A stretch of DNA of 8,152 nucleotides from Actinomycetota bacterium (GTDB lineage: Bacteria; Actinomycetota; Actinomycetes; S36-B12): positions 1 through 8,152 of the forward strand of contig JAPLBU010000091.1 in assembly GCA_026392575.1 (NCBI GenBank), read 5' to 3'. Made by a program: the position numbers and the translations under genes. Below the pieces are notes generated by a model, which was given only the letters and a program-made list of their open reading frames with translations, did no database searches and was not told the origin of the DNA. Positions 1 through 5,876 of this stretch are shown here, one piece after another (the first letter of the stretch is position 1; each line of letters opens with the position of its first letter).

Positions 1-3000
1 ATGCACTCGCCGGACCCCAGCCCGCCTCGTTGTGGCCCCGCATCTGCACGCACACGCTCTGCCCCGAGGCCAGGTCGTAGACGATCGCGAAGCTCAGCGC
101 CGGAGCCGACACCCACTCCCCTGTGGTGGATGTACGGAACTCGTACTTGTCTGCCGCGCATCCGTTGTCGGCACCGGCAGCCGCAACCACGTCGACTGTC
201 GCTGCGCCGCTTGTGCCGCCCGGGCTGACCGACGTCACCGACGGTGCGCCTGGCTTCGCACAGAACCGCAGCATGACGAACCCATCCCTGCCGTTGACAT
301 AGCCACTTGCCGTGACAGTGGGGTCGAAGCCGTGCCCGCCCTCGGAACCGTTGGCGGCGTCGAATGACGACGACAGCAGATCCGGGCCGTTCGACCAGGA
401 CGCGCCCTGCGCACCGCCATGCGGGCCTTCGCCCACCACCGACGGGTTCGCTGGCCACACCGTCGACCCCGCCACCGGGAACGTGGAGCCGGCAGTCACG
501 CCCTGCACGAACGCGGCACCAGTAACCCGGTCGGTCACCGGCAGTGGACTCCAATCAGCCGCAAAGCCGTCGCCACCACCGCCACCACCCGCCAGCAGCG
601 TCGCGAGGCTGCCCGTCTTAGCGACCGCGCTCCAGCCACCACCCAGCCCGTACCACGTGAACGGGGCAGCACCGCTCGGCGAGTAGAACCACGACTTGCC
701 GCCTGCCCCGACCAGCACGTCCATCGTGCTCACGGAACTGACATCGGCGATACCACTCACGGCCGCACCGTTGCCGCCGGCCAGGTAGGCGCCATCGGCG
801 GTCTGGCCGAAGCCACCACCAGCCCCGACCACCTCGATGCGCGCGATCTCCGCATCGTCGGGCACCGTCACCCGCGCAAGTCCGACCTGCGTGCACAGCA
901 CCGTGTCGCCCAACTTCGGGGTCGTCGGCGTGCAGGCGCCGCCTGCCGCAGTGGAGGGCGCCACAGCCGTTGAAGCCCTGGTGAAGGTGATGACCACGTG
1001 GCCGCTATTGCCTACTCCCTCATCGGTGAAGCCACCCCACGTGTTCGACGTGACCGTGCCAGTCAAGGGAGCGAAGGACCTCCCAGCATCCCCGGCCGTG
1101 CTGGCCTGCGACTTGCTCGTCGAGGCCGTGCCCGCGCCACCTGATGCCTGCGACTCCCAGCCAGGCGCGGGCGTGCCCACGTGCCCTTCCGCGCCCGCCG
1201 AGTTGATGGCAAGACGACCAGGGCTCATGAGGCACTCACCGAACATGAAGGGAATGCCAGCGAAATGGCCGCAGAAAGCCGCGTTCGGAGCACTGATGGT
1301 GTAACCGCCACCGCCACCGCCTGAGGCAGCGATCAATGCGCCGCCTTGACCGTCTGGGCCAACTTCCTGCACAGCGGTGTAGCCACCGCCGGGCCTACTG
1401 CCCAGCTGGTCGGGTCTGCCACCCTGCCCCACCGTCACGACGATCGTCGAAGCTGCCGTCACCGGTTCGACACCGGAACCGGGGAGTTGCACGCGGGCAC
1501 CGGCTCCTCCCGGCACGCCGTTAAGAGGAGCGCCGTCGCCTCCGCGGAGGTCCAAAGCCGTAAGCGTGTAGCCAGTGGGCACATCGATCTGTTGGATGCC
1601 TGGCGTCGTGCACGTCGTGACGATCTTCGATCCCGACGTCTTCGACTCGCAGTTGCCCGTGCGGCCCAACACCTTGGCCACCTTGACGTCAACACTGGCC
1701 GAGGCGGACACGCCCGCCTGCGTCGCCGTCACTGTGACGGTCACCAGCGGGGTCTTGACCGTCGGCGTCCCCGTGATCACACCGGTTTCCGCGTCAAGTG
1801 CCAGGCCGGCAGGCAACGTGCCACTCGTCACCTTGAACGTCGGGGCAGAGCCCTTGGTCGAACCCGGGAAGCCGCTGGGCGTGAACGTCACCGGCGCGAT
1901 GCGCAAGCCGGTGCTCGCATTGACCGATGCCGTCGACGCGGCCAGGTTCGGACACGGACTTGCCGAGTAGAGAGCCGAGTGGAACGGGTACCCGTCGTTG
2001 ACCGATGGGCAGATCGACCAGACCTGAGCCGGACTCCAGCCGTCCGTGATCTTCCAGCCGACGTCGGCGAACGTGGGCTGCGAGGTCATCTGCCCGGTCG
2101 TGCGTGCAAGCCCGACGCCGTTGCTCTTGACCTTCGACGTGCTGCTGTCCCAGAAGGTGTCATTGACCGTCTCGCCAGCGCTATATCCGATAATTGGGCC
2201 CGTGTAGCCGGAACTGCTGATGGCGCCGGTGCTGTAACTGTTGGTGATGCTCGCGGTCGAGGTGGTGGAGACGCCGGCCAAGCCACCAGCTGTCGGCGTC
2301 AAGGTCCCGCCCAGCGCCGAGACGCTCGCGCGGGCGAAGCTGTTGGCGATCGACGACGTCCCGTTGAGGCTACCCACCAGTCCACCCACGAGCGAGTTGC
2401 CGGTCACCGCCCCTGTCGCCGACGACTCGGTCACCCGCGTCGAGCCCGCGGCAAAGCCCACCATCCCGCCGACCGCGGTCTTGCCGGAGATGGAGGCATC
2501 CCGCAGGGACACCCCCCTGATCGTCGCTCCGTTCGCGTAGCCGATGAATCCGGTCCGCGCCAACGTCGGCGCGGAGACGGTCAGGTGGGAGATCACCTTC
2601 CCCCGGCCGGCGTACGTCCCGGTGAAGGGTGTCGAAGACGAGCCGATCGACTCCAGCCATGTGCAGCCGGCCATGTCGATGTCATCAGTCTGCTTGAACG
2701 ACTTCGACCAGGATTTCTTGTGTCCGACGATCCAGTTCAGGTTGGCCGCCGACGTCAGTTGGTAGGGATCCGCATCCGTTCCCTCGCCCGTTGGCGCGGT
2801 GACGGGGCAGGTACCGGTAACCGGCGCCCCTTCCTCGATGGCGAAGGTCACCTCAACCCACTTCTGGACCGTCATGCTGTCGTAGCCCACGAAGCGCGTT
2901 GTCGTGTCGCCGGCGGCGGTGGGAGTGCCGCTGATCACCCATGTGCCCGGGTTGCTGCCGGCCGCGATGGTCAGCCCGCTCGGAAGCGCGCTGCCCTGGA

Positions 3001-4009
3001 TGGGGACGACGCCTATTGGGGAATAGCCCACGGCTGTGATCGTCACCGGCGTTATCGGCTTGCCCTTGGCACCACTAATCGCTGTCGTCGACGCAACGAG
3101 CGACAGTTCACCGATGACCGACACCGTGCCGCCCCAGAAGTTGGTCACGTAGACACGGCCATTCGGGGCCACACCCACACCCACTGGGCCGACACCCACC
3201 ATGATCGTTGACACGACCGCATTCGACGCCGCATCGATCACCGACACCGATCCGCCACTGAAGTTGGCCACATACACCCGACCATCCGGCGCCACCGCCA
3301 CACTCCTCGGGTTGTCCCCCACCGTGATCGTCGACACCACCGCATTCGACGTCGCATCGATCACCGATACTGAATCGCCATCGCTGTTGGCCACATACAC
3401 CCGACCATTCGCCACCGCTACACCCCGTGGGCCGAACGGTGCCGTGATCGTCGACACCACCGCATTCGACGTCGCATCGATCACCGACACCGATCCGGTC
3501 CCGGTGTTGGCCACATACACCCGGCCATTCGCCACCGCCACACCCGTCGGCTCATCCCCCACCGTGATCGTCGACACCACCGCATTCGACGTCGCATCGA
3601 TCACCGACACCGATTCGCTGCTCAAGTTGGACACGTACACTCGACCATCCGGCGCCACCGCCACACCCCTCGGGTGGGGCCCCACCCCGATCGTCGACAC
3701 CGCATTCCCGTTTGCCGGATCGATCACCGACACCGATCCGCCGCTAGAGGCCACGTACACTCGGCCATCCGGCGCCACCGCCACACCAAACGGGTAGTAG
3801 CCCTTAGCCAGCGCGATCGTCGACAGGACCCGCGGCCCGGTGCCACCGACCGGGAGCGAGTCGTTCGGGCTCGGCATCGGGCGTCGGGCAGGTTCCCGGT
3901 CTGTCGCGATCTGCGCTGACGCAGCCGGCCCGGCAACTACACCGGCCGCGAGGACGGACACGACCAGGACCAGGGTGGAGACCATCGACACCAGCCGCTG
4001 AGCGCGCAC
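1..4009 (-). CDS. Large secreted multidomain surface protein (beta-propeller, Ig-like, GLUG, glycine-rich, FN3), C-terminus beyond window
   Basis: The minus-strand frame stays open from a GTG at 4009 to the window edge, giving 1336 full codons. The GTG is chosen because ACGGAG lies 5 nt upstream and it adds basic residues (MRAQRL) ahead of the hydrophobic signal core; an ATG at 3985 would lose them. Signal peptidase cleavage is likely after ASA, residue 32. Domains by approximate residue: 60-300, six propeller repeats of the type GVAVAPDGRVYVAN...SVSVID; 300-392, putative-Ig-like domain ending in SGTPTAAG; 398-680, GLUG-type region with repeated VGGLVG and NSYSTGAI motifs; 681-778, second Ig-like domain (LPAGLALDAETGVITGTPT); 798-1010 and 1027-1250, two glycine-rich domains (VVGAGGG, LVGAGGK, GGGGGG) resembling the ALK-type Gly_rich family; 1251-1336, fibronectin type III-like. 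This is an exported, probably wall-associated adhesin-like protein; ligand and anchoring cannot be judged because the C-terminus is missing. It is transcribed divergently from the toxin-antitoxin operon. Existence of the gene is certain; family names rest on motif recognition. Confidence 0.93.
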   Translation of the reverse strand, partial: MRAQRLVSMVSTLVLVVSVLAAGVVAGPAASAQIATDREPARRPMPSPNDSLPVGGTGPRVLSTIALAKGYYPFGVAVAPDGRVYVASSGGSVSVIDPANGNAVSTIGVGPHPRGVAVAPDGRVYVSNLSSESVSVIDATSNAVVSTITVGDEPTGVAVANGRVYVANTGTGSVSVIDATSNAVVSTITAPFGPRGVAVANGRVYVANSDGDSVSVIDATSNAVVSTITVGDNPRSVAVAPDGRVYVANFSGGSVSVIDAASNAVVSTIMVGVGPVGVGVAPNGRVYVTNFWGGTVSVIGELSLVASTTAISGAKGKPITPVTITAVGYSPIGVVPIQGSALPSGLTIAAGSNPGTWVISGTPTAAGDTTTRFVGYDSMTVQKWVEVTFAIEEGAPVTGTCPVTAPTGEGTDADPYQLTSAANLNWIVGHKKSWSKSFKQTDDIDMAGCTWLESIGSSSTPFTGTYAGRGKVISHLTVSAPTLARTGFIGYANGATIRGVSLRDASISGKTAVGGMVGFAAGSTRVTESSATGAVTGNSLVGGLVGSLNGTSSIANSFARASVSALGGTLTPTAGGLAGVSTTSTASITNSYSTGAISSSGYTGPIIGYSAGETVNDTFWDSSTSKVKSNGVGLARTTGQMTSQPTFADVGWKITDGWSPAQVWSICPSVNDGYPFHSALYSASPCPNLAASTASVNASTGLRIAPVTFTPSGFPGSTKGSAPTFKVTSGTLPAGLALDAETGVITGTPTVKTPLVTVTVTATQAGVSASASVDVKVAKVLGRTGNCESKTSGSKIVTTCTTPGIQQIDVPTGYTLTALDLRGGDGAPLNGVPGGAGARVQLPGSGVEPVTAASTIVVTVGQGGRPDQLGSRPGGGYTAVQEVGPDGQGGALIAASGGGGGGYTISAPNAAFCGHFAGIPFMFGECLMSPGRLAINSAGAEGHVGTPAPGWESQASGGAGTASTSKSQASTAGDAGRSFAPLTGTVTSNTWGGFTDEGVGNSGHVVITFTRASTAVAPSTAAGGACTPTTPKLGDTVLCTQVGLARVTVPDDAEIARIEVVGAGGGFGQTADGAYLAGGNGAAVSGIADVSSVSTMDVLVGAGGKSWFYSPSGAAPFTWYGLGGGWSAVAKTGSLATLLAGGGGGGDGFAADWSPLPVTDRVTGAAFVQGVTAGSTFPVAGSTVWPANPSVVGEGPHGGAQGASWSNGPDLLSSSFDAANGSEGGHGFDPTVTASGYVNGRDGFVMLRFCAKPGAPSVTSVSPGGTSGAATVDVVAAAGADNGCAADKYEFRTSTTGEWVSAPALSFAIVYDLASGQSVCVQMRGHNEAGWGPASA
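3202..3830 (-). repeat. Tandem ~120-bp repeats encoding the beta-propeller
   Basis: Six tandem units with a period of 120-126 bp lie within the surface-protein gene. A shared GATCGT core recurs at intervals of 120, 123 or 126 bp, all multiples of three. The three central units are the most alike: a 46-bp block is identical at 3322-3367, 3442-3487 and 3562-3607, and the last two stay identical for 53 bp. Each unit encodes about 40 residues of a YVTN/NHL-like propeller blade (GVAVAxxGRVYVAN, SVSVIDATSNAVVSTI). Identity at DNA level, not only protein level, points to recent duplication or gene conversion among the central units. Confidence 0.9.
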
Positions 4010-4019
4010 GCCGACTCCG
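4007..4019 (-). promoter_or_regulatory. Ribosome binding site that decides the surface-protein start
   Basis: On the minus strand ACGGAG is followed by 5 nt (TCGGC) and GTG at 4009-4007. An in-frame TGA lies just upstream at 4024-4022, so the reading frame cannot begin much earlier. No convincing -10 box was seen on the minus strand upstream between 4010 and 4140. Confidence 0.6.
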
Positions 4020-4092
4020 TTTCAGCGCTCCCGCACGGCAGCGATGCCACAGGGAACCACGGCCACGCCCCGCATCAGGCACCCGGCGACCC

Positions 4093-4116
4093 GAAACAGC
4101 CAAACATGGTTGTTTC
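4093..4116. repeat. Inverted repeat in the divergent intergenic region
   Basis: GAAACA at 4093-4098 pairs with TGTTTC at 4111-4116; inside, CCA and TGG pair around an AACA centre with one mismatched position between. It lies between the divergent surface-protein and toxin-antitoxin genes, upstream of the predicted TTGACC -35 box. It may be a regulator binding site. There is no U-run, so a terminator is unlikely. Confidence 0.4.
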
Positions 4117-4126
4117 CGACACATGG
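4112..4126 (+). repeat. 15-bp direct repeat, left copy
   Basis: GTTTCCGACACATGG is identical to 4734-4748; after three differing bases the match resumes with CCGCG in both. This copy ends 51 bp before the antitoxin ATG at 4177, the right copy 42 bp before the response-regulator GTG at 4790. The two copies bracket the toxin-antitoxin module. It may be a shared regulatory site or the mark of an insertion or duplication. Confidence 0.7.
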
Positions 4127-4140
4127 CTGCCGCGAGGCGA

Positions 4141-4169
4141 TTGACCGAGTCCCATATTCTGCACATACT
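4141..4169 (+). promoter_or_regulatory. Predicted promoter of the toxin-antitoxin operon
   Basis: TTGACC (4141-4146) and CATACT (4164-4169) are spaced by 17 bp and resemble vegetative -35 and -10 boxes. Transcription would start around 4176-4177, right at the ATG at 4177, so a leaderless mRNA is expected. There is no Shine-Dalgarno sequence upstream of that ATG, which fits. Confidence 0.6.
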
Positions 4170-4170
4170 T

Positions 4171-4178
4171 ATGTACAT
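4171..4178. promoter_or_regulatory. ATGTACAT palindrome, likely antitoxin autoregulation operator
   Basis: A perfect 8-bp palindrome with core TGTACA (4172-4177) lies between the predicted -10 box and the antitoxin start codon. From literature knowledge, YefM-YoeB represses its own operon by binding palindromes with a TGTACA core. Finding the same core before a YefM-like gene suggests conserved autorepression. The match is short, so chance cannot be excluded. Confidence 0.5.
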
Positions 4179-4449
4179 GTCTCGGAACATCGCCCTCGCT
4201 CAGGTGCGCCAGGACCTGTCCGGTCTCGTCGAGGAAGTAGCCACCACCCACGAGCGCGTCGTGGTCACCCGACATGGCGAGCCAGCGGCCGTGCTCATCT
4301 CGGTGGATGACCTGGGGGCCCTTGAAGAGACCCTCGAGATCCTCGCCGACGCCGAGCTCGTGTCCGCAATCCAGCACTCACTGCAGTCCACGAAGCGCTA
4401 CACGATGGACGAGGTGCGCAGTCAGCTGACCAAGCGGTCCCTCGCGTGA
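4177..4449 (+). CDS. Type II antitoxin, Phd/YefM family
   Basis: The 90-residue product has the Phd/YefM fold signature: an N-terminal DNA-binding part (SRNIALAQVRQDLSGLVEEV), then the strand-turn-strand motif RVVVTRHGEPAAVLIS, then DDLGALEETLEILAD. The C-terminal tail (about residues 60-90, charged and polar) should wrap around the toxin, as is usual in this family. It neutralises the toxin encoded next and probably represses the operon by binding the TGTACA palindrome at its start. The ATG at 4177 is preferred because the predicted transcript starts there; an ATG at 4171 adds two residues. An in-frame ATG at 4123 lies upstream of the promoter boxes and is unlikely. It overlaps the toxin gene by 4 bases (GTGA), so the two are translationally coupled with the antitoxin made first. 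Confidence 0.92.
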   Translation: MSRNIALAQVRQDLSGLVEEVATTHERVVVTRHGEPAAVLISVDDLGALEETLEILADAELVSAIQHSLQSTKRYTMDEVRSQLTKRSLA

Positions 4450-4718
4450 CCTACACGGTCACTTTCACTGGCGGCGCGTTGCGCGATCTCGAGTCGATGC
4501 CGGGGCCGATCGCCTGGGCCGTCCTCGCCTTCTGCGACGGTCCCCTGGCCGAGAACCCGCACCGGGTCGGCAAGGCCTTGCGCAATCAACTGGCTGGCCT
4601 GCATTCCGCACGTCGTGGCGAGTACCGAGTGATCTACCGGATCGATGATTCCGTGGTCACCGTCGACGTGATCCGCGTCCGCCATCGTGGTCAGGCCTAC
4701 CAAGGCCAGCCACGCTAG
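4446..4718 (+). CDS. Type II toxin, RelE/ParE superfamily (probable mRNA interferase)
   Basis: The 90-residue product matches RelE/ParE toxins in length and motifs: an N-terminal YTVTFTGGALRDLESMP, a central VGKALRNQLAGLHSARRGEYRVIYRID core, and a C-terminal RVRHRGQAY. Basic residues K43, R46, R56, R57, R61, R79, R81 and the late Y85 are placed as in RelE-type ribosome-dependent mRNA interferases. By memory it most resembles the mycobacterial RelG type. RelE (mRNA cutting) is favoured over ParE (gyrase inhibition) because of the ARRGxYRVIYRID and HR..Y motifs, but this is inference. The start is GTG at 4446, sharing GTGA with the antitoxin stop. The catalytic region looks intact, so the module is probably active. 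Nearby genes give no hint of a phage or plasmid origin. Confidence 0.92.
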   Translation: MTYTVTFTGGALRDLESMPGPIAWAVLAFCDGPLAENPHRVGKALRNQLAGLHSARRGEYRVIYRIDDSVVTVDVIRVRHRGQAYQGQPR

Positions 4719-4720
4719 AG

Positions 4721-4740
4721 CGGAAAGACGGCGGTTTCCG
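4721..4740. repeat. Inverted repeat after the toxin gene
   Basis: CGGAAA (4721-4726) and TTTCCG (4735-4740) are perfect 6-bp arms around an 8-nt spacer. It begins two bases after the toxin stop codon and its right arm lies inside the right 15-bp direct repeat. It could be a weak terminator stem or, as at the left copy, a dyad operator ahead of the response-regulator promoter. No U-run follows. Confidence 0.4.
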
Positions 4741-4748
4741 ACACATGG
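4734..4748 (+). repeat. 15-bp direct repeat, right copy
   Basis: GTTTCCGACACATGG repeats the copy at 4112-4126 exactly, 622 bp downstream. Its ATG (4745) is in frame with the response regulator, but that same ATG is part of the shared non-coding element on the left side, so it is probably not the true start codon. Confidence 0.7.
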
Positions 4749-4777
4749 ACACCGCGCATGCCATGGGCGCCCGACCG

Positions 4778-4783
4778 GATAAT
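4778..4783 (+). promoter_or_regulatory. Predicted -10 box of the response-regulator operon
   Basis: GATAAT matches TATAAT at five of six positions and ends 6 bp before GTG at 4790, so transcription should start on the start codon (leaderless). No recognisable -35 box lies at the usual distance; the 15-bp repeat 30 bp upstream could be an activator site making up for this. Confidence 0.5.
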
Positions 4784-4789
4784 GCGAAC

Positions 4790-5437
4790 GTGGCTACCCG
4801 CGTGCTTGTCGTCGAGGACGACGGTTTCACCCGCATGCTGCTGCGCGGGCAGCTGGAGCAATTGGGCTACGAGGTGGTCGCGGACACGGGGGCGGCCGCC
4901 GAGGCCCTCGACGCTGCGATCTCGCTTCGGCCCGACGTCGCTCTGCTCGACCTCGACCTCGGCCGCGGGCCAACGGGGATCGACGTGGCCTACGGCCTGC
5001 GCCGCCAGCTGCCGACCATCGGCCTGGTCATGCTCACCAGCTACGCCGACACACGACTCATCGGCGAGCAGCGCGGCCTACCCCCTGGCGGACTCGCCCT
5101 GGTGAAGCGCACGCTGGAGGATGCAGCGATCCTCGATGCCGCCCTGCGCATGGCGGTCGACCCGTCGACCCGGCTCGAGCTCGCATCGCTCCTGCCCGTC
5201 TCCCAGGCCACCCTGCTCAGCGACGGGCAGGCGGAGATCCTCCGCCTCGTCGCGCACGGCTTCTCCAATGCGGAGATCGCCCGCCGGCGTCACCTCAGCG
5301 AGTCGGCGGTGGTCAAGGCCGTGGGACGACTCGTCGACCAGCTCGGCCTCACCACGCAGAGCGGCGACAACCAGCGCGTGCTCCTGACCCAGGCGTACTT
5401 CGCTCTCACTGGGACGACGAGCGGTCGACGTGACTAG
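4790..5437 (+). CDS. Two-component response regulator, REC plus LuxR-type HTH
   Basis: With the GTG start the product has 215 residues. The receiver domain opens directly with ATRVLVVEDD (the acidic pair), has phospho-acceptor D54 in LLDLDL, the conserved threonine T83 in MLTSYAD, and K106 in LVKRTL. The helix-turn-helix spans about residues 142-205: LLSDGQAEILRLVAHGFSNAEIARRRHLSE, a LuxR/NarL-like pattern whose recognition helix differs from the common TVKxHV form (SESAVVKAV). It is a phosphorylation-controlled transcription factor. An ATG at 4745 would add 15 residues without domain content and lies inside the shared repeat, so GTG at 4790 next to the -10 box is preferred. The stop overlaps the next gene (GTG at 5430) by 8 bases, placing it in one operon with the membrane sensor genes, the probable cognate kinase. 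Its targets are unknown; autoregulation is plausible. Confidence 0.9.
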   Translation: MATRVLVVEDDGFTRMLLRGQLEQLGYEVVADTGAAAEALDAAISLRPDVALLDLDLGRGPTGIDVAYGLRRQLPTIGLVMLTSYADTRLIGEQRGLPPGGLALVKRTLEDAAILDAALRMAVDPSTRLELASLLPVSQATLLSDGQAEILRLVAHGFSNAEIARRRHLSESAVVKAVGRLVDQLGLTTQSGDNQRVLLTQAYFALTGTTSGRRD

Positions 5438-5876
5438 CCGGCAGCTGTGGACCCCGGGCGCGTGGCTGGCCATCGCCGCGTGGCTGCTGTGGTCGGTGCC
5501 GTCGATGGTGACGCCCGGCATGACGGTCGACGATCTTGCCATCGCCTTCCTGATCGGGGTGCTGGCCCTGATCGTCGCAGCGATCTTCGGCATCGGCATC
5601 CACGCGATCCTGAACACCGCGCATGTGGCCGAGGGGCGCCTGGTTCTGGTCGCCGTGCACGCCACGATGGGTGCTGCGGCCGGCCTGACGATCGTCCTGG
5701 TCGGACAGGCGGCCGGACTCGCCGACGCAATGCCGGCGGTTGCGCGCGTGCTGGTGTCAGCGATCGTCACCGCCTGGTTCCTCGACGCGATGCTGTCCCT
5801 CGACACCACGCGTGATGCACTTGCCGAGCAGCGGGAGATCCTCCTCGCACATGGAGCTGGCGCCGGCCCGGGCTGA
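5430..5876 (+). CDS. Four-helix membrane protein, probable N-terminal half of a split sensor kinase
   Basis: The 148-residue product has four predicted membrane segments at about residues 10-30, 36-60, 71-97 and 103-123, followed by a polar helix (DTTRDALAEQREILLAH) and a short low-complexity end (GAGAGPG). It has no catalytic domain. The GTG start overlaps the response-regulator stop. The last 26 bases overlap the next gene, which lies one frame ahead. Reading straight from EQREILLAH into that frame (MELAPARAEISAQLALLDR) gives a continuous coiled-coil-like linker. Related actinobacterial kinases, as remembered, have 4 helices, a cytoplasmic coiled coil, 4 more helices and the kinase core in one chain, so this may be the detached front half. 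Alternatives are a true separate sensor subunit or a sequencing error. Confidence 0.8.
   Translation: MTSRQLWTPGAWLAIAAWLLWSVPSMVTPGMTVDDLAIAFLIGVLALIVAAIFGIGIHAILNTAHVAEGRLVLVAVHATMGAAAGLTIVLVGQAAGLADAMPAVARVLVSAIVTAWFLDAMLSLDTTRDALAEQREILLAHGAGAGPG

Noticed and set aside
1346..3211. 621-codon open frame on the plus strand
   Set aside because: It is in exact antisense codon register with the surface-protein gene, is rich in arginine and low-complexity sequence, and shows no domain; the minus strand encodes recognisable GLUG, Ig-like and propeller motifs over the same bases.
3322..3607. Regularly spaced identical blocks as a CRISPR-like array
   Set aside because: Spacing is 120 bp, the spacers are similar to one another, and the whole array is in frame within a protein gene.
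3201..3797. 198-codon plus-strand frame with repeated VIVDTTAFDVASITDT units
   Set aside because: The protein repeat is only the antisense reading of the propeller DNA repeats; the minus strand gives the known YVTN-like blade motif.
4123..4176. ATG 4123 as the antitoxin start
   Set aside because: It overlaps the 15-bp repeat and lies upstream of the -35/-10 pair; the extra 18 residues do not resemble the start of YefM-like proteins.
4112..4748. Toxin-antitoxin module as an insertion sequence or integrated cassette
   Set aside because: No transposase, integrase or terminal inverted repeats are present; the flanking 15-bp repeat alone does not prove mobility.
5078..5809. 243-codon minus-strand frame across the response regulator and membrane protein
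   Set aside because: It is antisense to genes with clear receiver, HTH and membrane features and has no recognisable domain.
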